From Mortierella sp. BCC40632 (lineage: Eukaryota > Mortierellomycota > Mortierellomycetes > Mortierellales > Mortierellaceae): DNA of 64,000 nt. Location: NCBI GenBank assembly GCA_011634665.1, contig WAEK01000007.1:518001-582000 (forward strand). The letters run 5' to 3'. A program made the position numbers and the translations under genes. Of the stretch, positions 27,528 through 38,920 are shown in pieces; positions within the stretch are counted from its first letter, which is position 1; every line of letters begins with the position of its first letter. A model generated the notes under the pieces. It worked only from the letters and a program-made list of their open reading frames with translations. It searched no databases and was not told the origin of the DNA.

Positions 27528-29009
27528 CTACAGATCAACAAAATCTAGACTCCTAGAGCAAATAATGCTTTGGCGAATCCCATATTTCTCAAAGAGCTTC
27601 CAGAGTCGTTCATTCTGAGTAGGGTTCTCGTGCAAGCGTCCACGGATTCCCCAGAAATTGGGCCAGTTCATTCGAATCCACTCGACATCTTCTGGCTCCA
27701 TGCTTAGAGGACAATTGACAAGACTACACTGTTGAAGCTTCTTGAGTGTCTTAAGCATCTCTAGTCCTTGACCCAGTCGAAGCCATGAACCCATCCAAGG
27801 GATACTCCAAGAGACACCAAGGTCCTTGGCAGAAACAGACAAATCTAGAATCTCAAGTTGATGGAGTTGAGCGAGTCGACTGTAGAAAGTACGGATAATG
27901 AATTTGGACGTGAATGCAGCAATCCTTATTTGAAGCGAGGCTCGAAAGAGTCGAAGACCTGAACAAATCCAAGGTAATGGACTCATAAGAGCTTCACAGT
28001 CAATCGTACCGCCCGTGAGGGCGCGAAGATTCGGACAAGAGCGAAGAATTGCCAGAGGGGAGATCAGTCTCCATTGGTGACTGAGTGTAATCTCCTGTAT
28101 AGTCTCGAAATGGCGCTGAAGAGCAGTACGGTAAAGAGGATAAAGCATGTGGTGCGTGGTGAGGGCACACTCATACTGGATAGACCTCATGGGCGGAAGT
28201 GCATCGAGGACCCGGATCATATCCTTGGTTCTGATCGGACGACAATCCTCAAGAATAAGAACTCTTAGCAATGGGCAACAAGGGATGACTACTTCCACAA
28301 GTTGGTGAATGCCCGATTCGGTAGCGTGGATGTGAAGGAACCTGAGGTTTGGACAGCGGCTTGCCACTTCAAACGCGAGCTTTTGTTGGGTTCCCAGTAC
28401 CGTCAAGTGCTCCAGAGACGGAAAGGTAATATCTGCCGTCCAAGAAATAGCACTATCCTCAGGCAGTTGGGTGTAGTTGATTGCCAATCGACGGACCCGA
28501 GTACAAACACGCGTTAATGATGCCCAGAGCTTGCTATCCGCTAGGTCACCAAATCGAATTTCGACCCAGTCTAGATTTGGACAGTCAAGGGTTTGAATCA
28601 AGTTCTCCGTCGAGAGTCGAACTCCATATCCCTGGACGAATCTCCTGAGTGATGCTCGGTTCTTTTGCACCAGGCACTGGACCATGGGATTGAAATTGCA
28701 GTCATCAAAGAGTCGGCCCTTACACTCGAGAGACAGTAGTTGAGTGCAGTTTTCGAAGATGTCTATAGATCTTGGGACGCGAGCGACCAAGAGTCTCCGG
28801 ATGAGCGGTCCGTTCTTGAGCAAGAGTTGGCGTAGAGCTGAAACGGCTACCTGCCGTTCATCCTTTGGGATTTGAAAAAAACGCCAGACCCAAGGCAGTA
28901 GGGTCTCGTACCAGGTTTTGGAGATGAGAAGACATGTTGTTAGGTCTTTGATGCAGAGGAATCGGCCGATGGTGCTCCTAATCTCGGGAAGTGCAAGTGC
29001 TTGCTCCAT
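27528..29009 (-). CDS. F-box-like / leucine-rich-repeat protein
   Basis: A single exon of 493 residues. The N terminus (residues 1-45, LALPEIRSTIGRFLCIKDLT then CLLISKTWYETLLPWVW) has the shape of an F-box, the Skp1-binding motif of SCF ubiquitin ligases. The rest is a run of Leu-rich segments such as PNLDWVEIRF, PSLEHLTVLG, PNLRFLHIHA and PLLRVLILEDC, spaced 25-30 residues apart, as in LRR substrate-recognition domains. Mortierella-type genomes carry very large F-box/LRR families, so this is likely one member. The target cannot be told from sequence. It is divergent from the HIBCH gene and read away from it. No frame damage was seen. Confidence 0.8.
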   Translation of the reverse strand: MEQALALPEIRSTIGRFLCIKDLTTCLLISKTWYETLLPWVWRFFQIPKDERQVAVSALRQLLLKNGPLIRRLLVARVPRSIDIFENCTQLLSLECKGRLFDDCNFNPMVQCLVQKNRASLRRFVQGYGVRLSTENLIQTLDCPNLDWVEIRFGDLADSKLWASLTRVCTRVRRLAINYTQLPEDSAISWTADITFPSLEHLTVLGTQQKLAFEVASRCPNLRFLHIHATESGIHQLVEVVIPCCPLLRVLILEDCRPIRTKDMIRVLDALPPMRSIQYECALTTHHMLYPLYRTALQRHFETIQEITLSHQWRLISPLAILRSCPNLRALTGGTIDCEALMSPLPWICSGLRLFRASLQIRIAAFTSKFIIRTFYSRLAQLHQLEILDLSVSAKDLGVSWSIPWMGSWLRLGQGLEMLKTLKKLQQCSLVNCPLSMEPEDVEWIRMNWPNFWGIRGRLHENPTQNERLWKLFEKYGIRQSIICSRSLDFVDL

Positions 29010-29785
29010 CTGAAATGCAATGGGCTTTGATGAACAAAAAGGTTAGTAATACAAAAAGTCACGCCTACGGTTGGCGACTTGGCGTCAATTTCGATTCTTG
29101 GCTCAGGTATTCTACATAGGCGATTTCCACCGTGTCCATCTAGCGAACCCCAGAATGTACCCCAGCTCAGTTCACTCACTCACTCACTCTTTCCCTTTCA
29201 CCTATCACAAAGCGAGAAGAGAGCGAGCAAGTGTGGGAGATCTATTTTTCTTGGAGCGTGGGATAAAGCGCTCCTTTCTCTCTCCTTTGACTATCGCAGC
29301 GTGGGAAGATATTGACCATTCAGCAGCATAAAGTATCACAGAAAGAAAAAAAACGGCTGCAGTTTACCGTTTGGGCGCATTGCTCTATTCCTTTTCACTT
29401 TTCGCCATTGATCCCAACCGCCTTGCTTGCATAGACTGTTGACAAATCGACCCAAGAGCAAATCGTAAGCCTTTCAGGGTCAGTCTTTTTCCAAGAGACG
29501 AGAAGGGAAGAAAGAGGGGAGTGTTGAGGAAAGGGTTATTTGAAGCTAAGGCATGAGTACTCTAGCGAGATCCATGTGGCCAAGAGTAATATCCAACCTG
29601 GCAACGGATGGTGTTGACAGTCAAAGATGTGTGGTCCATCCTAGCACGTCACTTGAGGGGCTTCGGTCCCCTCCCCCCCATCTCCCGCACAGGAGCAGTG
29701 TAACATAAACATTCTTTCCCACACTTTGTCACTTCTTGTCTCCCCTATCCTTCTCTCTCCCCCATCACAACAGAAATCCCGACCA
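29010..29785. promoter_or_regulatory. Divergent promoter region, F-box gene and HIBCH
   Basis: The 776-base space between two divergent start codons. No recognisable gene or clear operator was seen. It contains a (TCAC)n stretch near 29171-29189 and CT-rich sequence before the HIBCH start. Confidence 0.4.
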
Positions 29786-31936
29786 ATGTTGCGCCAAACG
29801 ATCCGCTTGAATGCCGCCGTCAAGGTGTCGCCATCGATCGTTGCTCAGCATCGTATCCGCATGATGAACAACTGGCTTGGAGCGCGCGTCAATGTAAATA
29901 TTGTCTCCTCCTCATTCGCCCGTTGAAATGGTTCCTGAGCAAACGAAAAAAAAAATAGAGGGACAGAGACTGAGAGGACACGGAAACACAAGCATTTTGC
30001 CTATCCCACAACAGATCCCTGATACTCAACTTGCTCAACATTTCCGTGCTCGGAATAGATGTCTACTACTGCTGCCAAGGCTGAGGCTGTTGAGGTAGAG
30101 TTCACTCGCTCATTCATGAGGAGGAGGAGGAAAAAAAAAAAAAGATTTGTTTTTTTTGTGGCAAGAAAATCAATGACCAGCATGACCCGAGCATAGTCTA
30201 ATCACTCTTGGTTGATCCCACATGTCCCATGTCAACAGGCCGATGTTTTGCACCGTAAGCACCTTTCCAGCCGCACATTTGTCCTTAACCGCCCCAAGGC
30301 TTTGAACTCGTTGAACTTGAGCATGGTCCGCAACATGACCCCCCAGCTCCAGGTAAAATATTGCGAGCTTTCTCAATAGGTCTTCAAGCCTTTCAAGTGG
30401 AGCCTTTTGGTTTCATCATTTGTTTCACCGTCTACCCCCCTCCTCTGACCATGCTTCTTTTGTACCTCCAACCATTTAGGCCTGGGATGCTTCCGATCTG
30501 TGCAAGGTTATTGTTATTAAGGGAGCCGGAGAGAAGGCATTCTGTGCAGGAGGAGATGTTCGCGCTGTTGTTGAGCAGGCTGCAGCTGGAAACCATGAGG
30601 AAGCACTCAACTTTTTCGCTGAGGAATACAGACTCAACCACATGATCGCCACCTTGAAGACTCCCTATGTCGCCATCCTGGATGGAATCACAAGTAATGT
30701 TATCAGGATGGAGCCTTTGTTGATCAACTTGTCGCCCAGTATTTCTGCCCCCAAAAAAAAAAAAAAAAAAAAGTCCAAACAGCTTATTAATATTATTCAT
30801 CTTTCTCTCTTCTCATCTGCCCTTCTTGAATAGTGGGTGGTGGTGTCGGTCTTTCGGTGCACGCACCCTTCAGGATCGCCACGGAAAAGACTTTGTTCGC
30901 CATGCCCGAGACCAACATTGGACTTTTCCCTGATGTCGGAGGCTCATTCTTTTTGCCTCGCTTGGATGGAGAGACTGGCACTTATCTTGCTCTTGTGGGC
31001 GCTCGTCTCAAGGGCATTGACACCATGTACGAACGGACCCCTCTCTTTCCCTGACCCTTTGTCTGAAAAAGCAAAAGAGTTGCTTGTTTATTTTCCATTC
31101 CGGGATGATATTTTTGACTGACCGCCAAATGGGACGTTCTTTTTTTTTCACGTTTTAGGTTTGCTGGCATTGCCACGCACTATGTCCCATCGGAGCGCCT
31201 GTCAGCATTGGAGGACCGTCTGAGTGAGTTGGAGACCGATAACCACGATGTGATCAACATGGCCATTGAGGACTTTGTCAGCGAGCCCTTGTCCGATCAC
31301 AAGTATGCTCTCTCCGAGAACCGGGAAGCCATCGATCGTTGCTTCCGTTTCCACACCGTCGAGGAGATCATTGAAGCATTGAAGAAGGAGAAGACCACCT
31401 TCGCGGATAAAACTTTGGAGATTATGAGCAAGATGTCGCCCACATCGCTCAAGGTCACGCTCCAGCAGATTCGTGAGGGTGCCAACTTGAACATTGCAGA
31501 CTGCTTCCGAATGGAGCACCAGCTTGTTCGTCAGTTCTTGTATGGAAATGACTTTTCCGAGGGTGTGAGAGCTCTCTTGATGGACAAGACCAACGATCCC
31601 AAGTGGCAGCCATCGACGATCGAGGGAGTTGACCGTGAGCAAATGTTGGGACAGTACTTCAGGAACCAGGCCCCCGTTGCGCTTTCGCTTGCCAACAGCC
31701 TTGCCTGGAGGGAATACCCCTACAGACGATATGCATTGCCCTCAGAGAACGATATCCGTCGGATTGTCCGAGGCGAGTTTGAGGGCAGTGGACCTCTTCA
31801 GTTGACTTCGGATGAGGTCGTGGAGGTCTGTGTGAAGAGGAGCGGAGGCAAGATTGGTGTTCGGGAGAAGGTCAATGAGGTCTTGTCGCGCAAGGTCACC
31901 AAGGGACCCGATGGTCAGCTCAAGTGGATCAACTAA
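29786..31936 (+). CDS. HIBCH: 3-hydroxyisobutyryl-CoA hydrolase
   Basis: Six exons, 29786-29893, 30059-30094, 30239-30352, 30480-30693, 30834-31026 and 31159-31936, give 480 residues. This crotonase-fold enzyme hydrolyses 3-hydroxyisobutyryl-CoA in valine breakdown, in mitochondria. The first 30 residues ([12 protein letters not shown], then basic and hydroxylated residues) look like a mitochondrial targeting peptide. The oxyanion-hole segment [10 protein letters not shown] is followed by [14 protein letters not shown]. The catalytic Glu and Asp appear in [16 protein letters not shown], the signature that separates HIBCH from ordinary enoyl-CoA hydratases. The C-terminal domain is complete and ends in DGQLKWIN. 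The yeast homologue is also known as Ehd3, a protein found with mitochondrial ribosomes. It lies head to tail with ILV6, 732 bases upstream. A 12-codon second exon is the least certain part. Confidence 0.94.
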
Positions 31937-32668
31937 AAATGGGAGAGATGACACAGATGTGTTGTGAATAGAAGTGAAAGAAAGAAATCAGAAAACAGAA
32001 GAAAGAAAGAAAAAAAAGAAAGAAAAAGATGCAGTTGTATGCATAAATGTATAGAAGCATACAGGAATGTCCAAAGAGTTGTTGTTACTGTTGTTGTTGT
32101 TGTCGTATCTCTATTTCTTTTCTCCGATCTGCCGATCCAGTGTAGTATGTAAGGAGGGCACATGATCCAAGTCCAACCTGGAGGCGATCGCCTATGTTTG
32201 GAGGGCGGGAAAGGGCGGGGACGGCCCAAAGTTGAAGAAGGAGGGGGGGAGGGGGATCCAGATATGGGCTATGATTGGTTTGTTCGGAGAGAAAGACAGT
32301 GTGTCAACCTTGTCATGCAGTTAAGCTATCATCCAGAGCAGACAAATAACTTAACCAGGTTACTCATCGTGCTCAAACCTTGATTCTACACACACATACA
32401 AATCACAGGCACCCTCGGCTTGAGTTTTTTTCTCTCCCCCTCCTCCACCAACAGATCAGGCTCTCTCACTCACACACTCACCCTCACTGCCTCGTGTCGC
32501 ATAAAAAAAAAAAAATCACCCCCGCACTGACAGACTAGAAAGAAAATACTCCTTAGGCCTTCGTCTCACCCTTTTTATAATTCTCATTTCTTGTTCTCGG
32601 ATTCAAATTCACTCTTTCTCTCTCCTCATCCTCATCCTCCCCACTCCATCCCTTCCTCACATTATACC
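31937..32668. other. HIBCH-ILV6 intergenic region
   Basis: 732 bases without a gene. It holds the HIBCH 3' end with GTTGTT repeats (about 32078-32104) and the ILV6 promoter, with CT-rich DNA and CTTTTTATAATTC near 32569. Confidence 0.5.
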
Positions 32669-32752
32669 ATGTGGTCGAGTAGAATCCTTCACTCTGCCGC
32701 CAAGGTCGCGCCTTTGGTACGTGCCTCTCTCTCACTCTCTCTCTCTCTCTCT

Positions 32753-32783
<31 letters not shown>

Positions 32784-33998
32784 GCCACCACTCCCACCCA
32801 CAAAGGACACGAGTTGGTTCTTTATTCGGATCAATAATGACTGGACTCTCAACCTTGGAAGAAGCGCGCTGAACTGTAGAAAAGGACCAATCTGGTAGAG
32901 TCTAACCATTTGAAGCATCTCCTCTTCCACCCTTTCTCCAGACTGGCGCGGCAGCAGCAAGGACGGCAGCAATCCCCAGGACCAAGGCTCTTCAGCAAAT
33001 GATCCGTCAATCTTCTTCGTCGACTTCGGCTATTTCGTATAAGCGTTCTCATCCCCACAAGCGTCATCCTGCTCTTTCGTCCGAGTATCTCTACCCGGCT
33101 GCCCCTTCGGCGGAGGAAGCTGTTTCCAATATTTTGTATAACACGCCTCCAGGAGGTCTTAACAAAACCAAGCAGCGTCACATCTTCAACTGTCTGGTCC
33201 AGAACGAACCCGGTGTCCTGAGTCGTGTCTCGGGGATCCTTGCCGGTAGAGGGTTCAACATTGACTCGTTGGTGGTTGCCAAGACAGAAGTCGCAGATCT
33301 CAGTCGTATGACAATTGTTCTCCGTGGAGAGTCTTCGACGATCGAGCAAGCCAGGCGTCAACTTGAAGATCTTGTAAGTTTTTTTTTTTTTTTTTTTTTT
33401 TTTTTCTCAAGAAAATGAGATGGGTCGTAAAGAATGAACAGATCTCTCATGTTTTCTCTCTCGTTCTGACTTCTCTGTTTTTTTCTTTCTTTTTTTTTTA
33501 TCTCATCTCCATAAAAAAAAACAGGTGCCAGTGTGGGCAGTGTTGGACTACACGGGATTCAAGGTGATCCAGCGCGAGTTGCTTCTGATCAAGGTCTCCG
33601 TGCTCGGTCCTGAGCACGTTCGTGCCCAGATGAACTCTCGATCGTCCAGCTATCAACTCATCCAGGAGGCTCAGGGAGATGATGAGGAGACCATGTCGCC
33701 TTCCAATGCCCTTCGCCAGACGCATGCTCATCTCAAGTCGTTGACCGAGTTGGCCAAGCTCTTCCAAGGCAAGGTGGTCGACGTGAGTGGCGATTGTGTG
33801 GTGATCGAGCTCTCGGCAAAGCCCGACAGGATCGATTCCTTCATCAAGTTGGTCAAGCCCTTCGGTATCTTGGAGGCTGCACGGAGCGGTATGATGGCCA
33901 TGCCCCGATCTCCCATCTACGACCGTCATGAGCAAGATGATGAGGAGGTTCAAGAGGAAGGATCAGGTGTCGATGCTTCGATGCTGCCCCCCGGATAA
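32669..33998 (+). CDS. ILV6: Acetolactate synthase small (regulatory) subunit
   Basis: Exons 32669-32716, 32942-33373 and 33525-33998 give 317 residues. Ilv6 binds the catalytic subunit Ilv2 in mitochondria, raises its activity and confers feedback inhibition by valine in the first shared step of valine, leucine and isoleucine synthesis. The first 40 residues are rich in Arg, Ser and Ala with no acidic residues, as expected for a mitochondrial presequence. An ACT domain begins at about residue 96 (HIFNCLVQNEPGVLSRVSGI, then GRGFNIDSLVV) and a second ACT-like half starts at ELLLIKVSVLGPE. The C-terminal regulatory part ends with FGILEAARSGMMAMPRSP. The long acidic/Ser linker between the halves is usual in fungi. 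Long poly(T) runs in both introns lie outside the coding sequence. It sits between HIBCH and the leucine fusion gene on the same strand. Confidence 0.95.
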
Positions 33999-35063
33999 AC
34001 GCTCTTTCTTCTCCAGAGCCAAGAGTGTAAATAATGTACTATGTAGTAGTAGGAGATGGCCAAGCTCCCGGGCTGGAGCCTGTGGATCCGTTGAGTAGAA
34101 AGATGACAATAAACCAACTTTTGACCGAACTTGATCTTTCATGAATATTTTTATTCTCTGTTTTTTTTTTTTTACTCTTGCGCTTCACGATCAATTCATC
34201 AATTGTTGATTGTCCTGCAACACTCGTTGTTATGGTCAAGCATATTTTGGCCTGAAGAAGAGGAGGCGGCGCACAGTGGGATCGGATAGTGGTTTGTCCT
34301 CCCAAGTCCAGGTAAAAAAAGAGTCAAAACGGAGGCTTGCGTGGATGAGCAAGGTGACACTCTCGGACAAAAGAGATGGACTGGAGGCATGTGCGCCCCT
34401 GTGGACGCGGAAAAGTGTGTCGGTGAGAGCACACACGAGTAGATCTGACTGGTATACTCCTCGCTCTAGCGCTATGAGCGAAACCTTGTTTGCTTGATAT
34501 CGGAAAATGGGACTCAAATGGCTAATGAGAGATTAGCAACAGCCAGCAGACAGTCATATGACACATCTACTTTGGTTCGGAGCAACTCTTCCTCATTGGG
34601 CAGGCAATGACGGAGTGAGTAGTGAAAAAAAAAAAAAAAAAGGAGTGGGGTTGACACTGACACTGACAAGTGGGTCCTTCAATGATCCTTATAAAAACCA
34701 TCCCACTTTTCCGGCTCTCGTTGACCTCTTCTCCTTTCCTTTCTTTCTTTAAAACATCTTCACTCCATTTCCCGTCCCTTTCTTTCACGCACTTTCTTTC
34801 TTTCTCTCTCTCTCTCCCCTACCGCCCACAAGAGCTTTTCTTTATTTGCTCGTTTGTAGATTTACCATCTCCAACCATCCTCCTTTTTCTCGCATTGACA
34901 CCTTGATACCACTTTTTGCTATTATTTTTTTCCCACACGACTTTTTCTCTTCAAGAGTGTATATTCTTTCATCGCAATACGCCCAACAACTGCATTTTCT
35001 TTCTCTCTCCATTCAAGCTTTTCTCTTTTTTATTTTTCAGTTCACTGAAGTAAATCACAAACC
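33999..35063. promoter_or_regulatory. Promoter and leader of the dehydrogenase-isomerase fusion gene
   Basis: 1.07 kb without a supported gene. A TATAAAAA box lies at about 34690. From there to the start codon the DNA is strongly CT-rich, a pattern common at well-expressed fungal genes. I saw no clear Leu3-type or Gcn4-type operator. Confidence 0.4.
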
Positions 35064-38000
35064 ATGGCTCCCAGACAAGCTTCAGTAGTTCTCTTGCCCG
35101 GTGACGGTGTTGGTCCCGAGGTCATCGCCGAAGCCAAGCGTGTTCTTGAGCTCGTATCCAAGATCAGATCCCACAAAATCAATATTGCCTTCAAAGAAGA
35201 GTTGATTGGTGGCGCGTCCATTGACGCTCATGGTAAGTGCTCAGACTCGTGAACAATCGCCCATTGTTCTCCGCTTTGGCAGCAACAATTTCGCTTTTTT
35301 ATTGCAGGATGGAGGAGAGACGAGATGAGGAGGCAGGGAGACGAGAGTAGAGATGGAGTGAGGAGGTCAACTCCGCCTCCAGCCGAGCTCTCTCTTTCTC
35401 TCTTTCTCTCTTATCTTCTCTCTCTCCAGACGAACAAATGGCACAGGCCCTTCTTCCCCGGCCCTGTCCGGTTGCCCGCCCAGGACTCTTTGCGCGCGAC
35501 GAGCTTGTTTAGTCTCTTCAGGCTGAGATTGCGATTCGAGTCGAGTCAAGTGGAGAGTGGGAGTGGGCAGGAACCTTAACTTTGTGACTACGCATCTCCA
35601 ATATTCCTTAACCTGGATGACTGACCTGAACCTTGATATGCTCATCGCCATCTCTAAATAGGCACTGCGCTCACTGACGCTGCTCTTGCCTCGTGCAAGG
35701 CATCAGACGCCATCCTCTTGGGTGCTGTTGGAGGCCCCAAGTGGGCCACAGGAAACCCACGCCCTGAGCAGGGCCTCCTCGCCCTCAGGAAGAGCCTTGA
35801 CCTCTACGCCAACCTTCGCCCTTGCACCTTTGCCTCCGACTCTTTGATCTCACACTCACCTCTCAAGGAATCCATCGTCAAGGGAGTCGACTTTATGATG
35901 ATCCGCGAGCTCGTAGGAGGAGTCTACTTTGGCGACCGTAAGGAGGCCACCGAGGAGGATGGCTATGCCTACGATACCATGCCCTATTCCAAGGCTGAGG
36001 TCGAGCGTGTCACCCGTCTCGCCGCTGCCCTTGCTCTCCAACACGAGCCTGCCTGGCCCATCCACTCGATCGACAAGGCCAACGTTTTGGCCTCTTCTCG
36101 TCTCTGGCGCAAGACGGTCACGGATGTGATTGAGAAGGAATTCCCCCAGCTCAAGGTGGGCCACCACCTTGTGGACTCTGCCGCCATGTTCCTCGTCAAG
36201 AACCCCCGTAGCTTGAACGGTGTCATCCTCACGGAGAACATGTTTGGAGATATTCTCTCGGACGAGGCTTCGGTCATTCCTGGATCGCTCGGTCTCTTGC
36301 CTTCGGCTTCGTTGAGCGGCCTTCCCGAGAAGGGCAAGCCATGCTTGGGAGTATACGAGCCTATTCACGGATCGGCCCCCGACATTGCTGGAAAGGGCGT
36401 CGCCAACCCCGTAGGAACCATTCTCTCTGCTGCTATGTTGCTCCGTTACTCTCTCGGCATGGAAGCTGAGGCTGTTGCTGTCGAGGACGCTGTCCGCAAG
36501 GTCTTGGACGACACCGAGACTGCTGGATTCGCTTTCCGCACTCGTGATTTGGGTGGAGACAAGACCACCAAGGAGATGGGTGACAAGATCCTCGAGACTC
36601 TTGAGAAGGAGCTCGTCGGTCTCAATGCTGCTGAGGGTGCTCCCATTTCTCGCCCCTTGGCCCTTGGACGCCCTTCAGGACGTCGTGGTTTGACCATCTC
36701 GGAAAAGATTATTGCCCACAACGCTATTGGTCTTACCGAGCCCGGTAACATCAAGCCTGGCGACATGGTCTGTGTCTCTGTCGATTGGACCTTGGCCTCC
36801 GAGTTGACCTGGAAGGGTATGGACAAGACCTACGATCAGATGGGCCGCCCCAGCGTCTTCCGTAACGATCGCTTCTGGCTCGCCATCGACCACACGGTCG
36901 ACCCCAGCATCAACCATCTCCCCAAGCCTACCGAGTTGATCAAGGCCTCGACCGACTTTGCAGAGGAAGCCAAGTTGATTGATTTCTATGGCCCCAACTA
37001 CTCGATTCTTCACACCGAGTTTTACCGTGAGCGTGCCCAGCCCGGTCAGTTGATCATTGGTGCCGATTCGCACTCGTGCTCTGCTGGTGCTGTCGGAGCC
37101 TTTGCCGTCGGACTCGGAGCTGCCGATGTAGTCATGCCCTTGGTCACTGGCGAGACCTGGTTCAAGGTCCCCGAGACGGTCGAGATTCGCTTCGTCAACC
37201 AGCCTCCCTTCGGTATCGGTGGCAAGGATGCTATTCTCTATGTCCTTCAGCAACTCAAGCGTAACACGGTTGCTTTCGAACGTTCTGTCGAGTACACTGG
37301 TCCTGGTTTGAAGCATCTTTCTTGCGATGCCCGTTTCGCTTTGGCTAACATGGCTACCGAGTTTGGAGGTATTGCTGGTGTCTGCGCTGCAGATGAGACC
37401 ACGGCTGCTTACATTGCTAAGCGCAAGAACCCTCAGCACAAGAACTCGGCCTTGTACTTCAAGGCTGATGAGGATGCCCAGTATGCCGAGACACACGTCA
37501 TTGATTTGTCCAAGGTGGATTCGTTGATCGCTCTTTACCCCGATCCCGATAACTGTGTTCCCGTGGATGAGGCTGCTGGTACCAAGTTGGACGGATGCTT
37601 CATCGGTGCCTGCACAACTGCTGAGGAGGATCTTATCTTGGCTGCTTTGGTTCTTGAGGCTGGTCTCAAGAAGGGTCTTGTTCCTGCTTTGGGTGGTAAG
37701 CGTAAGGTCACTCCTGGCTCTGTGCCCATTGTTGCCAAGCTCCGTCGTTTGGGACTCCTCAAGATCTATGAGCAGGCTGGATTCGTTGTTGGTGCCCCCG
37801 GATGCTCGTACTGCATTGCCGTCGCCGCCGATCAGGCCGGTGAGGGTGAGGTCTGGTTGTCTTCTCAGAACCGTAACTTCCGTAACCGTATGGGCAAGGG
37901 TGCTATCGGTAACTTGGCTTCTGCTGCTACAGTTGCTGCCTCTTCGTTCGACATGAAGATCCGTAACCCTCGTGACTTGCTCGACAGCATTGACCATGCT

Positions 38001-38735
38001 CGCTATGAAGAGATGTTGGAGCAGTGGATTGAGAAGGGTAAGCCCGTTGTCTACTCGGAGCCTGCCCCTATCTACTATGATGCCAGCGGTGCCGGTACCT
38101 CGCTCCCCGCCCCCCCACCTTCGTTCTCGGCTACGATCAAGGGTCGTGTTCAGCGCTTTGAGGACAACATTGACACGGACGCCATCATTCCTGCTCAGTT
38201 CATGCCCGGTACCTCGGATCAGGATCTCGGTACCCACGCCTTCCAGTTTGTCAAGCCCGAGTTCCGTCAGTTGGTCAAGGATGGTTTTGACATTGTTGTC
38301 GGTGGTGGTGGTTTCGGTTCTGGATCTTCTCGAGAGGAGGCTCCTCGTGCGCTTTTGGGAGCTGGTGTCAAGGCTGTGATTGCCAAGTCGTATGCTTTCA
38401 TTTATGCTCGTAACCAGCCCAACATGTCGTTGCTCGGTATCACGATCGATGAAGAGTCGTTCTATACTCATGCTCAGGAGGGTGCTGAGGTGACGATCGA
38501 TGTCAAGGGTCGCAAGGTCATCTGCGGTGGTGAGGAGTACTCGTTCGGTTTGTCGTTGATGGAGGAGCGTCTCTTGTCTGGTGGAGGTGTGACTGAGATG
38601 TACAAGAAGTATGGCAAGCAATTGTTCCGTGTTGCAACTGCTCCTGAGACGGCCTCTGCTGGTGGCTGTGGATCTGAGGCCAAGGGCCCTGCTTCCAAGA
38701 GCAACTGTGGAGATGACAGCGAGCTCGCCTGGTAA
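35064..38735 (+). CDS. Fused 3-isopropylmalate dehydrogenase and aconitase-type isomerase
   Basis: Exons 35064-35232 and 35662-38735 give one protein of 1080 residues. Residues 1 to about 365 are a complete 3-isopropylmalate dehydrogenase (Leu2 type): [11 protein letters not shown], the LRP motif, [13 protein letters not shown], the catalytic-region segment [32 protein letters not shown] and the NAD-binding [14 protein letters not shown]. From about 390 a complete aconitase-superfamily protein follows: [20 protein letters not shown], iron-sulphur Cys at about 707 ([10 protein letters not shown]) and at 771 and 774 (PGCSYC), then [10 protein letters not shown] swivel (small-subunit) domain runs from about 882, with [13 protein letters not shown] and GSGSSREEA. 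Isopropylmalate isomerase and the dehydrogenase catalyse consecutive leucine steps, so the fusion could channel 3-isopropylmalate. However, the isomerase half is not a close match to ordinary fungal Leu1 (DHTVDP in place of the usual DHNVPT), so its substrate is uncertain. A separate Leu1 may exist elsewhere. Confidence 0.93.
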
Positions 38736-38920
38736 AGAAAGAAAGAAAGAAAGAAAACGATCACCACAACAACCACAACAACCACATTTTGTAGCATATT
38801 TTGTCAAATAAAAACAAACAAATAAACAAACAAAAAAAAATAGAGCAGCTTCTGTATAACTATGGTTACTTGGTTCCTTTTTTTCTGTTAAAATTTATTT
38901 ACAGCGCGTCGATTCGAGAT

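Noticed and set aside
35064..38735. Two separate genes, LEU2 and an isomerase gene
   Set aside because: The second exon is open from the dehydrogenase through the swivel domain, with no stop, promoter-like or splice signal at the junction.
36675..38807. A 710-codon open frame on the minus strand
   Set aside because: It is antisense to the aconitase half of the fusion gene and is open only because of that gene's codon bias; its Ser/Thr/Arg-rich product matches nothing.
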